Part shown: positions 25,541-33,396 of the stretch, one piece after another
Position numbering within the stretch: the stretch's first letter is position 1
Layout of the letters: each line of letters begins with the position of its first letter
Source: Clostridiales bacterium mt11
Lineage (GTDB): Bacteria; Bacillota; Clostridia; Tissierellales; Tepidimicrobiaceae
Assembly (NCBI GenBank): GCA_001282665.1
Contig: LN874948.1
Location: forward strand, 566,213 to 630,212
Length of the DNA stretch: 64,000 nucleotides
Direction: 5' to 3'
Position numbers and translations under genes: made by a program
Notes under the pieces: model-generated
Seen by the model: the letters and a program-made list of their open reading frames with translations, nothing else
Database searches by the model: none
What the model was told of the DNA's origin: nothing

Positions 25541-27373
25541 TTAGTCACTATAAACATCATGTAAAAATCCATAACGGCTTTCTTTATATTTACTTTCGTA
25601 CTTATTTTGAGTAAACTCTATTACTTTAGCACCACTTATTTCATACTCTAAATCTGGTAAGTCCTTTGTGTTTTCTACAACTATCATTTGTCCCTCTGAT
25701 TGATTATCTATAAAATATTGGAATAGTGCTGTTCTCATACTAGTAGGAGCATTATCTTCAACCCCCTGATCCAAACCAAGTAAAGGTGTATCAACAACAA
25801 AAAGGCCAAGTTTATATAGGGCATCTTCTTGTAGATATTTTCTAAAAGTTAGTCCTAAGACAGTATTAATAAAAGCCCAATAACCTTTACCATGGCCATC
25901 TTCTTTTGCATATCCATTTACCTCTAAATCAAAGGTCCCCATGTTAAAATGAGCAGTATTTAAATTCTCGTATTTGCAATCAGTTAAAATTGAATATGCT
26001 ATTTCATCTATCCGAGAATTAAAATTTACTGGAAAATGTTCCTTTGGTTTAAACTTGGGTTTATTTGAATCTTGGTTATTCTCTTGCTTTTGTAACTCTG
26101 TAATCCACTCTTGTGATACATTATGTAATACATCTGATTCTTGTTGAATTTGTATATAAGTGCGATACTGCTGTATCCCTTCTTTTAATTTATCTGCAAG
26201 TGGTGTAAGTTCTGAATTTATCCAATCTTCAATTTCTGTTCTTCGTTCTTCAATATTTTTAATTTTTTGTTCAGTATCATTTAAAATCGAAACAACATCA
26301 TTTTCACTTTCAGATAAACCTTGTAATTGCTTTATGATGCGATTCAACTCAGCCCTTGAAGCTTCGATATAAGATTCTTTTTCTTTAGGCTGAAAGTTTC
26401 CATCACAAAAGGGACATTTTTTATTTTTATCTAACGAGTGTATATGTTTTTCACCATCAACTATAAAAGTAAGTCTTTTTATATCAGCTGTATACTGGGT
26501 TTTAAGGGATTGAAAATGTGAATATGTTACCTTAGTTTCTGATTCTTTCTCCTTGAAATCAAGTAGGGTGCTAAGCAAATCTTTACTTTCAGCTGTAGCA
26601 GCTACAATGGCTTCTTCAGTTTCTGTTAAATTATCAATTAATTTCTGCATTTCTAATTCAATATCAAAATTATCAAAAGAAAATAATACTTTTTGAAGTT
26701 CTTCTCTTTTTTTAGACATTTGAGTAATCCTACCATTTACAAATTGCCGAACAGCATCTCTTTTTGCTTTACTTATTTCGTCTTTATCTTGCTCCTCAGC
26801 ATCTGGATAATCATTACCAGCAAGGAGGAAAAGTAATACTGCAAAAAAGTAAGGTTCTTGAGTAGGCGATGAGGGCAAAAGTACAGATTTTGGATTTTCA
26901 ATATCTTGTTCCTTTAACCAGAAAAGTCGCATGATAGTATTCCATTTTAAACGTTGTCTAGTGAAATCTTGAGTGCTTATTATCATCGGTAGCTTATTAA
27001 TTCCTATTAATTTAAGCCATAGCTCATTTAAAACAGGTCTTTTATTTCCACTCCCTTTATATTCAATATCATAATCTCCTGAATCTATTGAAGCTATATC
27101 TGATACTACATTAACTATATTTCTCCCTATTGATCGGGAAAGCTTTAAAGAACCATTAGGGGTTGTGATATCTAAGCTGACTCTATCGTATCCGGTTTGT
27201 TCTTTTTCAAAAGGTTTTCTTATAACTCCCATAGCAAATTGGATGGATTTTAAAACACAGGTCTTGCCAGAATCAGAAACACCACAAATAATATTTAATC
27301 CTCTATTAAATGTTACTATGGCAGGAGTTTTTCCAGTACCAGTTGCTGTAACTTTAGATATATAAAATGACAT
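25541..27373 (-). CDS. ABC-3C system ATPase (DUF3732, SMC/Rad50-like)
   Basis: The 610-residue SMC-like ATPase has Walker A GVSDSGKTCV near residue 36, within a typical N-terminal strand pair (AIVTFNRGLNIICG). A central coiled-coil region contains a CPFC zinc-hook-like motif (about residue 310, KKCPFCDGNF), and the C-terminal half has VDTPLLGLDQG as the Walker B/D-loop region and MIVVENT as the switch. The C-terminus corresponds to DUF3732. ATPases of this type are the core of ABC-three-component (ABC-3C) conflict systems (family knowledge). The gene directly upstream is the middle component; the third, effector, gene survives only as a stub cut by an IS3 element, so the system is probably inactive here. 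Confidence 0.8.
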   Translation of the reverse strand: MSFYISKVTATGTGKTPAIVTFNRGLNIICGVSDSGKTCVLKSIQFAMGVIRKPFEKEQTGYDRVSLDITTPNGSLKLSRSIGRNIVNVVSDIASIDSGDYDIEYKGSGNKRPVLNELWLKLIGINKLPMIISTQDFTRQRLKWNTIMRLFWLKEQDIENPKSVLLPSSPTQEPYFFAVLLFLLAGNDYPDAEEQDKDEISKAKRDAVRQFVNGRITQMSKKREELQKVLFSFDNFDIELEMQKLIDNLTETEEAIVAATAESKDLLSTLLDFKEKESETKVTYSHFQSLKTQYTADIKRLTFIVDGEKHIHSLDKNKKCPFCDGNFQPKEKESYIEASRAELNRIIKQLQGLSESENDVVSILNDTEQKIKNIEERRTEIEDWINSELTPLADKLKEGIQQYRTYIQIQQESDVLHNVSQEWITELQKQENNQDSNKPKFKPKEHFPVNFNSRIDEIAYSILTDCKYENLNTAHFNMGTFDLEVNGYAKEDGHGKGYWAFINTVLGLTFRKYLQEDALYKLGLFVVDTPLLGLDQGVEDNAPTSMRTALFQYFIDNQSEGQMIVVENTKDLPDLEYEISGAKVIEFTQNKYESKYKESRYGFLHDVYSD

Positions 27374-27376
27374 TTG

Positions 27377-27838
27377 TTACTCCTCCTTCCGTAGTAATTT
27401 AGATGCCTCTTGGCTAATCAAATTAAGAATTTCTTTTTCAGTTTTTGAATTTATATATTTAATGGCATTATCTACATTGGATTTATACTCTATAGCATAA
27501 TCTGAAGTTAATTTATTACATAGTGATTGTCCTTTATCTGTAATAGAATAAAGAAATCCTTTCTTGGTGCATGATACTTTTACCATATCTTCTAGAACTA
27601 GTTCTTTTATTGCCTTTTGGCCTAATGCTCGCCTGATAGAAAATTCGGAGAAGCTAAATTCATTATTCCCATGAAGATTGTTGTCAGATAATCCAAACTC
27701 TTTAGAATAATTTGCAATAAAATCAACTGTGACAAGATTATCTAAAGTAAATCTACTATTTTTACACACAGATAAAACTAATAATAGTCTTATTGATATT
27801 TCAAATGTGGTATTAAAAACTATATCACTCATCTTCAT
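27377..27838 (-). CDS. ABC-3C system middle component
   Basis: This 153-residue soluble protein ends three bases before the ATPase gene and overlaps the end of the effector remnant (its ATG 27838 lies inside the last codons of that frame, 14-base overlap). The start could also be ATG 27832. Sequence: IVFNTTFEISIRLLLVLSVC, then VTVDFIANYSKEFGL and a winged-helix-like part, SIRRALGQKAIKELVLEDMVKV, SITDKGQSLCNKL. This matches the middle component of ABC-3C systems, which bridges the ATPase and effector (family knowledge). The gene order effector-middle-ATPase also fits. Confidence 0.7.
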   Translation of the reverse strand: MKMSDIVFNTTFEISIRLLLVLSVCKNSRFTLDNLVTVDFIANYSKEFGLSDNNLHGNNEFSFSEFSIRRALGQKAIKELVLEDMVKVSCTKKGFLYSITDKGQSLCNKLTSDYAIEYKSNVDNAIKYINSKTEKEILNLISQEASKLLRKEE

Positions 27839-27955
27839 TTACCCAGCGAATGCTACCTTCATTTACTAATAAATGACAAGTTCCTTTCTTTTCTTTTGGC
27901 CCTACAAGGTTTTGCATGTTACTAATAATAGAAGTCGTAGAACTGGACCTATGTC
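27825..27955 (-). pseudogene. C-terminal remnant of ABC-3C effector
   Basis: In the frame ending with TGA at 27827-27825 the sequence reads SSSTTSIISNMQNLVGP, then KEKKGTCHLLVNEGSIRWVN, with its last codons overlapping the middle-component start. This is the type of C-terminal domain by which ABC-3C effectors join the complex. Upstream of about 27955 the frame hits a stop and then the IS3-family element at 27961, so the catalytic part of the effector is missing. Its identity (nuclease, protease or other) cannot be inferred from what is left. Confidence 0.6.
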
Positions 27956-27985
27956 AATATAGTAGACACATTTTCTTGAATAATT

Positions 27986-28801
27986 TTATGCAACCCTCTT
28001 AGATTTATCTTCCCACTCTTGAGGAGTGATATAGCCCAAAGAGCTATGTATTCTCTCTCTGTTATACCATGACTCTATATATTCAAATATTGCAAGTCTA
28101 GCAGCATCAAAGTCAAAATATTTAACTAGATTAACTTCTTCTTTCTTCAATACTGAGTGAAAGGATTCTATGCAAGCATTGTCATAGGGGTTCCCTTTAC
28201 CACTAAAGGAATGAGCTATTTTGTGGTCTTTAACATATTCTCCGAATTCATAACTTGTATATTGACTTCCTAAGTCACTATGGAGAATTAGGCCTTCCCC
28301 AGGTTTCTGAATTTTATAGGCATTATCTAAAGCTTTTATAGCTAATGTGGTATCTATATTTTTAGACATAGAATATCCAACTATCTTCCTACTATTAAGA
28401 TCCATAACGGAGGCAAGATAGCACCAACCATCTTTAATGGTATGAATATATGTAATATCAGTTACCCATTTTTGATTAATGGCAGTTGTAGAGAAGTCTC
28501 TATTTATTATGTTTTCTCTGCTCTCAATCTTATTTCTTGATGAAAATGGTCTAAACTTCTTACATACTACTGATTTTATGCCTAATTTGTTCATAAGCCT
28601 TTGAGTTCTTTTAAGACTTATAAATATGTTTTTACCTTTTAATTTTTCATATATCTTAGGAGCTCCATATCGACATTTACTAGCTTTATATATATTTAGT
28701 ATTTCTTTTTCTAGAAATCTATTTTCAATGCTCCTTTTACTCTCTTTTTTGTTAAGATGTTTATAATATGAACTTCTAGACACTTTTAAGACTTCACACA
28801 T
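27986..28801 (-). CDS. IS3-family transposase OrfB (DDE, rve)
   Basis: Second reading frame of the IS3 element, 271 residues from the ATG at 28801, although in this family OrfB is made by -1 frameshifting from OrfA. The frame is open back into orfA (KEVSSIYKFITDNKDIHDIK precedes the ATG). It contains an HTH_21-like segment (CRYGAPKIYEKLKGKNIFIS) and the rve catalytic core with WVTDITYI (first Asp), LHSDLGSQYTS (second Asp) and the CIESFHSVLKKEE glutamate. Catalyses cut-and-paste/copy-out transposition of the element. All catalytic residues are present, so it appears active. Confidence 0.9.
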   Translation of the reverse strand: MCEVLKVSRSSYYKHLNKKESKRSIENRFLEKEILNIYKASKCRYGAPKIYEKLKGKNIFISLKRTQRLMNKLGIKSVVCKKFRPFSSRNKIESRENIINRDFSTTAINQKWVTDITYIHTIKDGWCYLASVMDLNSRKIVGYSMSKNIDTTLAIKALDNAYKIQKPGEGLILHSDLGSQYTSYEFGEYVKDHKIAHSFSGKGNPYDNACIESFHSVLKKEEVNLVKYFDFDAARLAIFEYIESWYNRERIHSSLGYITPQEWEDKSKRVA

Positions 28802-28854
28802 TAGTTTTATGTCATGGATATCCTTATTATCAGTAATGAACTTATATATTGAGC

Positions 28855-29127
28855 TTACTTCTTTGCAAATATGGCCATGGCTTTTTTTAATATTTCGTTT
28901 TCCTCTTCTATCCTAGCCATCTTCTTAAGCATGGCTTGATAATCAGCTTGTGTAATTGTTTTATTATTATCTACTGCTATAGGTTCAGCTTTCTTTACCC
29001 ATGTTAATATAGTGGATTTAGGTAGGCCATATTCACTATTAAGCTCAGCAAGTGTTTTACCGGAATTGTAAAGCTCTACAATGGTATCTTTATATTCTTC
29101 TGTATATCTTTTTGACATTCTAGACAC
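28855..29127 (-). CDS. IS3-family OrfA (helix-turn-helix)
   Basis: A 90-residue DNA-binding protein: RYTEEYKDTIVELYNSGKT and LAELNSEYGLPKSTILTWVKK form an HTH_Tnp_1 domain, followed by a leucine-zipper-like helix (ARIEEENEILKKAMAIF) ending at TAA. The slippery heptamer at 28882-28888 (A7 followed by G on the coding strand, in TTA AAA AAA GCC) allows -1 frameshifting into OrfB to give the OrfAB transposase. RBS GGAAG upstream of ATG 29127. Confidence 0.88.
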   Translation of the reverse strand: MSRMSKRYTEEYKDTIVELYNSGKTLAELNSEYGLPKSTILTWVKKAEPIAVDNNKTITQADYQAMLKKMARIEEENEILKKAMAIFAKK

Positions 29128-29188
29128 TTCCTTCCTTTTCTATATTCTATAGTATTCGGAAAATCGTGTCTACAATATTATACTAACA

Positions 29189-29707
29189 TCAAACCATATT
29201 TAAATCTGCAAAAAGCATGATTAATGCTTGCATATTTTTGCTACGTTCATTTAGATTGCTTCCTAGTGCTGTATCCGTTAAGTCAATTGTAGAACTTGAA
29301 AACAAGCCCTTGAAATCATCTGAACCACCTTCTATCGATATGGAACGCTGAAAATTGTGCAAACTGTCAGTAACTTTCTGCACTTCAAAATCTCCTGAAT
29401 TAATGTCGCTTATCCAAGTTTGATACAAGTATTCTGGTGCAACATAGTATCCTAATACCCTTTGAATAGTTGTATATACAGTTTCACCATATTTTTCCCT
29501 ATAATTTTTATATTCTTTTACCAATTCCTCCTCTGTTACTTTTCCAATGCCTGCCGAGGTCTTAAATGTATCCAATGTTTTATCACTTAAAAACTTGTAA
29601 AACATTAGGCCTAGCATATAATCTTTATATCTGCTTGCATCCATAGAACCTCTAAGTTCATTGGCTCCATCCCACAAACGTCTTTTAATCTCTTCTGATG
29701 TAATCAT
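29189..29707 (-). pseudogene. hsdM: Truncated HsdM (type I methyltransferase N-terminus)
   Basis: The 172 residues start at ATG 29707 after GGAGG: ITSEEIKRRLWDGANELRGSM, then YKDYMLGLMFYKFLSDKTLD, KYGETVYTTIQRVLGYY and the late LNERSKNMQALIMLFADLNM. This is the HsdM_N helical domain of type I restriction-modification methyltransferases, which normally run to 500 residues or more with the N6-adenine methyltransferase domain. It stops at TGA, 15 bases from the IS3 end, before any catalytic motif. No hsdS or hsdR is in the window, so the type I system is lost. Confidence 0.85.
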
Positions 29708-29865
29708 AGCTACCTCCGATTTTTATATTAAAAATGCAATATCTTCATTATATTGAAGTTTTGATTTAATCATTTAATTGTATATTATTAATATTAGCAA
29801 TATCCTTGGCTTGTAACACAAAATAATCTAATGTAACTGCTTATAAAAATTATATCTTACTGTTC

Positions 29866-30066
29866 TTAATGAATATATTCAACAATATCACCTATATCAC
29901 AATTGAAATACTCGCATATTCTTCCTAAAGTATCCATGCTTACATGTTCATTTTTAGTAAGTCTGGACATTGTAGAAGGTGTAGTTGATATTGCTTTTTT
30001 TAAATCTGTCTTATTCATATCATTGTCTATTAACAATTTCCATAGCTTATTATAACTAAACCCCAT
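29866..30066 (-). CDS. XRE-family small regulator
   Basis: A 66-residue HTH_3 protein: FSYNKLWKLLIDNDMNKTDL, KKAISTTPSTMSRLTKNEHV, ICEYFNCDIGDIVEYI. It closely resembles the control protein at 25304-25510 in length and layout (YNKLWKLLID...MNK.DL). It lies 158 bases upstream of truncated hsdM in the same direction and may have regulated that type I system. ATG 30066 with GGAGG upstream. Confidence 0.85.
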   Translation of the reverse strand: MGFSYNKLWKLLIDNDMNKTDLKKAISTTPSTMSRLTKNEHVSMDTLGRICEYFNCDIGDIVEYIH

Positions 30067-30165
30067 TATAAACCTCCACTCAATATTATATCTTAATTAC
30101 CTAAGTTTCGTACAAACAAAACAGCTTAAAGTTCAATAATCTACCATACATATTTCCAAAAAATA

Positions 30166-31552
30166 ACTAGAGGATAATACCACGCCATGAAGTATAATTT
30201 TTTTATCCACAAAAAATTAAAGAAAGGCAGGTATTATCCCTATGAATAATGTTACCTTTTCTCAGGCTAAATGTAAAGAAGAAACTACTTCCACATGGCT
30301 TGCTGCTGTCATGAACTTTGGTCTAAGGATCAATTTTTTTAAACCATTGGAGGATTTTAAGTTGAAAATGAAAAAAGTAAATTACTCTGTTTATCAAAAA
30401 CTTATTACAATAATTATGTCTATAGCCATAGGATGCGAGTATATGAAAGATATTAACGAAAAACTCGCCCCAGAGACTTTAGCAGCGAATATGTTTGGTA
30501 TGGATAAAATTCCAGACCAATCTCAAATTAATGAACTTTTAACTCGTATGGATAATGATAGCATCAAACAACTCGAAGATATTCATCATAAAACATTAAT
30601 TGATAATAGTAGCTCTATCTCATCAACCAAGATGTTAGTCGTAGATATCGACCAATCAGGTTTAATAGCCAACGGTAAAACCTATGAACTTGCTGATAAA
30701 GGTTATTTTGCCAAGAAGAAAAATCAAAGGGGCTATCAGTTATCTGTAGCTTTCACAGGTGAAACCTCAGAAACCATTGCTATGAAACTTGATTCTGGCA
30801 ACACTCATTGTACAGAGCATTATGATGAATTAATAAATGATATTTTATCAAAATATCAGAATCAGCTTCATAATGAAAATTTAACTTTAAGAACTGATAG
30901 TGGTTTTGGTTCTATGGAGAATATTGAAAAACTAATGAATATTAAAGGATTAAAGTTTATTACAAAGGGATATTCTACAAAATCTGCAGCAAACTTGGCA
31001 AAGAATATACCATACTCTGAATATACTCAAGCTGATAATTCAGTTTGGGTATATGAGTTACCCGAAGAAATAGGTTTAAGAAAGATTATCGTTCAAACCC
31101 TTTCCAAAAGTGGTAAAATCACATACTCTTTGCTCATAACTAATATATCAAGAAACCAAATGAGCTCAGTAGAGGCATTTCATTTTTACAATGAGCGTCA
31201 AACTATTGAAGCCTTCTTTAACATGGCTAAGAATGTATACCATATGAAAAATCTTAGAACTACAAAGTTCTATGGTATTTATGCCTTCCTATGGCTAGTG
31301 TTTATAACTCATAACCTGATAAGCTGTTTCAAGTCAACCATTCTAGCAGGTACAGAACTAGAAAATGTAGGTGTAAGGGTTATGATCAAAAAGCTTGGAA
31401 ATATTAGAGGATTTGTAAAAAGAACCTCTAAAGGAATAGAGGTTCAAATTCCAGCAATTACTCATTTAGCAAGACTTATTACCGATGCATTAAGGGAACC
31501 TCGGCATATCCAATTAAGTTTTCTGACATAATTTTATGCCATAGAATCTAGT
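30166..31552 (+). mobile_element. DDE-transposase insertion element (IS1380/IS4-like)
   Basis: One transposase gene with short flanks. ACTAGA at 30166-30171 and TCTAGT at 31547-31552 are inverted and may mark the ends; further terminal similarity is weak (CCATGAAGTATAAT versus GGCATAAAATTAT), so the borders are tentative. No clear target duplication was found. Confidence 0.5.
30242..31531 (+). CDS. DDE transposase, IS1380/IS4-type
   Basis: The 429-residue transposase has a DDE arrangement: first Asp in MLVVDIDQSGL (about residue 135), second in TLRTDSGFGSMENIEKL (about 220), and the glutamate in YNERQTIEAFFNMAK (about 330), with the helical insertion and a C-terminal AFLWLVFITHNLISC stretch. 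The RTDSGF motif and Y-x6-IE region are typical of the IS1380 group of DDE_Tnp_1 proteins. Full length, no internal stop, ATG 30242 preceded by GAAAGGCAGG. Probably functional. Confidence 0.85.
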   Translation: MNNVTFSQAKCKEETTSTWLAAVMNFGLRINFFKPLEDFKLKMKKVNYSVYQKLITIIMSIAIGCEYMKDINEKLAPETLAANMFGMDKIPDQSQINELLTRMDNDSIKQLEDIHHKTLIDNSSSISSTKMLVVDIDQSGLIANGKTYELADKGYFAKKKNQRGYQLSVAFTGETSETIAMKLDSGNTHCTEHYDELINDILSKYQNQLHNENLTLRTDSGFGSMENIEKLMNIKGLKFITKGYSTKSAANLAKNIPYSEYTQADNSVWVYELPEEIGLRKIIVQTLSKSGKITYSLLITNISRNQMSSVEAFHFYNERQTIEAFFNMAKNVYHMKNLRTTKFYGIYAFLWLVFITHNLISCFKSTILAGTELENVGVRVMIKKLGNIRGFVKRTSKGIEVQIPAITHLARLITDALREPRHIQLSFLT

Positions 31553-31943
31553 AGAATAATTTTCCATATGTGGTAAAGCAATGTTTACCTTTTATTTTGA
31601 TACACAATTTTAACTTACCACATTTTTACAACACATTAAAGTTGATTTTTAAACCAATATATGAAGTTTTATTCTAAAATTTCACTGTTATATTTTTGAA
31701 AAAACTAGTTTTTCATTTGTACAAAATCTAGGTAATTAACATATCCATATTTTTAATACACATATATATATTTATTTTATGCTTCTAATGATACCATATC
31801 TTTCCTAGATTATCTACATAAAAAAGAGCCCTATGATGAATCAACCTCCAAAAGTTGAACCAAAAATCCAACTTTTGGAAGCCACCTTATTTCTCTTGCC
31901 ATTTTTAAAATTTTGATTTTCACTAGTATAAGTACTACAACTT
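31532..31943. other. Intergenic region after the transposase
   Basis: No gene supported in 412 bases. CCAAAAGTTG at 31848-31857 pairs with CAACTTTTGG at 31869-31878 (ten base pairs), lying about 65 bases beyond the end of the small gene at 31944 on the minus strand. It could be a weak terminator, though no T-run follows. Confidence 0.4.
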
Positions 31944-32273
31944 CTAAAGAACTTGTGCCCTAACATAATTTCCAAAACAGTACTGGATATATTGGCTTCT
32001 ATTCTTATCAAAAGTAAAACCTTGTTTCCTAAATTCTTCTAATATATACTTATCTACCCCATAAGGACTTTTAAGTTTGTCAATAAGTTCCTTACTCATA
32101 GTAATCCTATATTTTTTCATTATTATTATAAATTCACCATTAATATTCTCTATTTTTACTCCTTCTTTGACTTCTTCAAATTCCTTATTCAAAGCTGAAA
32201 CAACTACCTTAATAAAATCTTCAGCTTTCATATTCTTTGCCATATAACCTCTAACAAAACCAGTAGTATTCAC
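31944..32273 (-). CDS. Small unknown protein behind a structured leader
   Basis: The 109-residue soluble protein starts at GTG 32273 with AGGAG eight bases upstream. It has FVRGYMAKNMKAEDFIKVVV, KIENINGEFIIIMKKYRITM, KELIDKLKSPYGVDKYILEE and a C-terminal FRKQGFTFDKNRSQYIQYCF. No motif of a known enzyme is visible, and I do not recognise a family; a small alpha/beta fold is likely. What makes it notable is the regulation: an intrinsic terminator and an S-box-like RNA directly upstream (32305-32449), an unusual investment for a 109-residue hypothetical gene. Confidence 0.65.
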   Translation of the reverse strand: MNTTGFVRGYMAKNMKAEDFIKVVVSALNKEFEEVKEGVKIENINGEFIIIMKKYRITMSKELIDKLKSPYGVDKYILEEFRKQGFTFDKNRSQYIQYCFGNYVRAQVL

Positions 32274-32304
32274 ATAATCATCTCCTAAAACAATATTTCT
32301 AAAA

Positions 32305-32335
32305 CAAAAAATCTTCTCATCATAAGATAAGAAGA
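32305..32335 (-). terminator. Attenuation terminator of the S-box-like leader
   Basis: On the minus strand TCTTCTTATC pairs with GATGAGAAGA around TTAT, followed by six T residues (32311-32306), located between the structured leader and the small gene. The 5' arm contains CTTATC, complementary to GATAAG at the 3' end of the leader (32366-32361), so terminator and leader structures are mutually exclusive, as in riboswitch attenuators. Confidence 0.75.
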
Positions 32336-32360
32336 CCTGAAATTACTATGTTTTCACCTC

Positions 32361-32449
32361 CTTATCGAACTTTTAGCTGAACCACCTTACATAAATAATG
32401 CAGGTTGGTATAGGGTCATAGAGCTAAATCTCTACCCTAACTCTTGATA
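32361..32449 (-). ncRNA. S-box-like (SAM-I clan) riboswitch candidate
   Basis: Read on the minus strand, this 89-base leader matches the S-box layout piece by piece: TATCAAGAG at the 5' end, GGGTAGAG then GCTCTATGACCC, CCAACCTGC and TAAGGTGGTTC forming P3, a short fourth arm AGCTAAAAGTT, and GATAAG at the 3' end. It is followed by a terminator that competes for GATAAG. P1 seems short (TATC/GATA). The call is by eye against the remembered S-box pattern; an extended -10 (TGGTATACT) lies just upstream at 32476-32484. Confidence 0.45.
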
Positions 32450-32551
32450 TTTTGGTGTTAATTTGTCTAATAATCAGTATACCATAATATTTTTATAAAT
32501 ACTATACAACGAAAAACTAAAATATTAAAACAAATCCCATAATATAACTTA

Positions 32552-32580
32552 TTGTAAATTTTCCATATTTAGCATATAAT
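32552..32580 (+). promoter_or_regulatory. Promoter of the IclR gene
   Basis: TTGTAA at 32552-32557, a 17-base spacer and TATAAT at 32575-32580 match the sigma-A consensus well, about 32 bases before the TTG start at 32612. Confidence 0.65.
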
Positions 32581-32611
32581 TGTCGTATATGAATTTTTAG
32601 GAGGTATAAAC

Positions 32612-33373
32612 TTGGCTAATAATTTAGACGATAAAAATATTATTAAATCTGCAATAAAAATATTTAATGTTCTTGAATTGATCGTTAAAGAAAAGAATAT
32701 TTCATTAACTGATATAAGTAATAGTACAAGCTACACCAAAAGTACTACACAAAGAATCTTAAACACACTCAAATATTTAAATTATGTAGACCAAGATAGT
32801 TCCACATATGAATATTTTCCTACTATGAAAATCTATGCTTTAAGTGAACATTTAATAATCAACAATATTATTAAAGAAACATCTAGAAAACATTTAGAGG
32901 AAATGTCGAAGGAAATAAATGAAACTATTAATCTTGGTATTTTACATGGTTATAATATAATCTATTTGGATAAGATTGTTTCTACATCACCTCTAAGGGT
33001 AGATGTAGATTCCAGTATGAATATTCCTATATATTGCAGTGCCCTTGGTAAGTCTATGGCTGCATTTAATTCCAATATATTTTCTTTTAAAAATAATTAT
33101 ACAAAATACACAAATAACACCATTTCTTCCGATGAAGACTTTAAAAGAGAATTAGAAGATATTAGACAAAAAGGATATGCTATTGACAATGAAGAATTTG
33201 TAGAAGGATTAATATGTGTAGGAATGCCAATATTAAATAATAATAATGAAGCAGTAGCTAGTTTAAGTATATCCATTCCCAAAATTAGATATGAAAATAG
33301 GAATATAGAATACTATACTCAATTGCTTTCTAAATATACAAAGAGAATATCTAAAGATTTATATAAAAAATAA
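32612..33373 (+). CDS. IclR-family transcriptional regulator
   Basis: The 253-residue protein starts at TTG 32612 after AGGAGG. The N-terminal winged helix (KSAIKIFNVLELIVKEKN, ISLTDISNSTSYTKSTTQRI, LNTLKYLNYVDQD) is followed by the IclR effector domain (INLGILHGYNIIYLDKIVST, IPIYCSALGKSMAAF, IRQKGYAIDNEEFVEGLICVGMPI). IclR proteins control catabolic or uptake operons in response to small organic acids. It is convergent with, and separated by one terminator from, the pan/brnQ operon on the minus strand. It may regulate that operon, whose promoter at the far end carries repeated operator-like sequences. That link is an inference. Confidence 0.9.
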   Translation: MANNLDDKNIIKSAIKIFNVLELIVKEKNISLTDISNSTSYTKSTTQRILNTLKYLNYVDQDSSTYEYFPTMKIYALSEHLIINNIIKETSRKHLEEMSKEINETINLGILHGYNIIYLDKIVSTSPLRVDVDSSMNIPIYCSALGKSMAAFNSNIFSFKNNYTKYTNNTISSDEDFKRELEDIRQKGYAIDNEEFVEGLICVGMPILNNNNEAVASLSISIPKIRYENRNIEYYTQLLSKYTKRISKDLYKK

Positions 33374-33395
33374 GGGATGCGATGCATCCCTTATT
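33369..33395. terminator. Bidirectional terminator between iclR and panF
   Basis: AATAAGGGATGC pairs with GCATCCCTTATT around a GAT loop (12 base pairs) with A-runs upstream and T-runs downstream. It overlaps the IclR stop codon (33371-33373) and ends one base before the panF stop, so it terminates both convergent units. Confidence 0.9.
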
Positions 33396-33396
33396 T

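Larger units (their letters stand above)
27961..29174 (-). mobile_element. IS3-family insertion sequence
   Basis: A complete-looking element of about 1.2 kb with overlapping orfA and orfB. The ends share the inverted terminal sequence GTAGACAC (27962-27969 and, reversed, 29166-29173), followed by ATTTTC-like sequence in both. CAATAT occurs just outside both ends, possibly a target duplication, though the flanking genes do not match each other: on one side the stub of an ABC-3C effector, on the other a truncated hsdM. This indicates that a deletion or recombination, not only insertion, occurred here. Confidence 0.8.
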
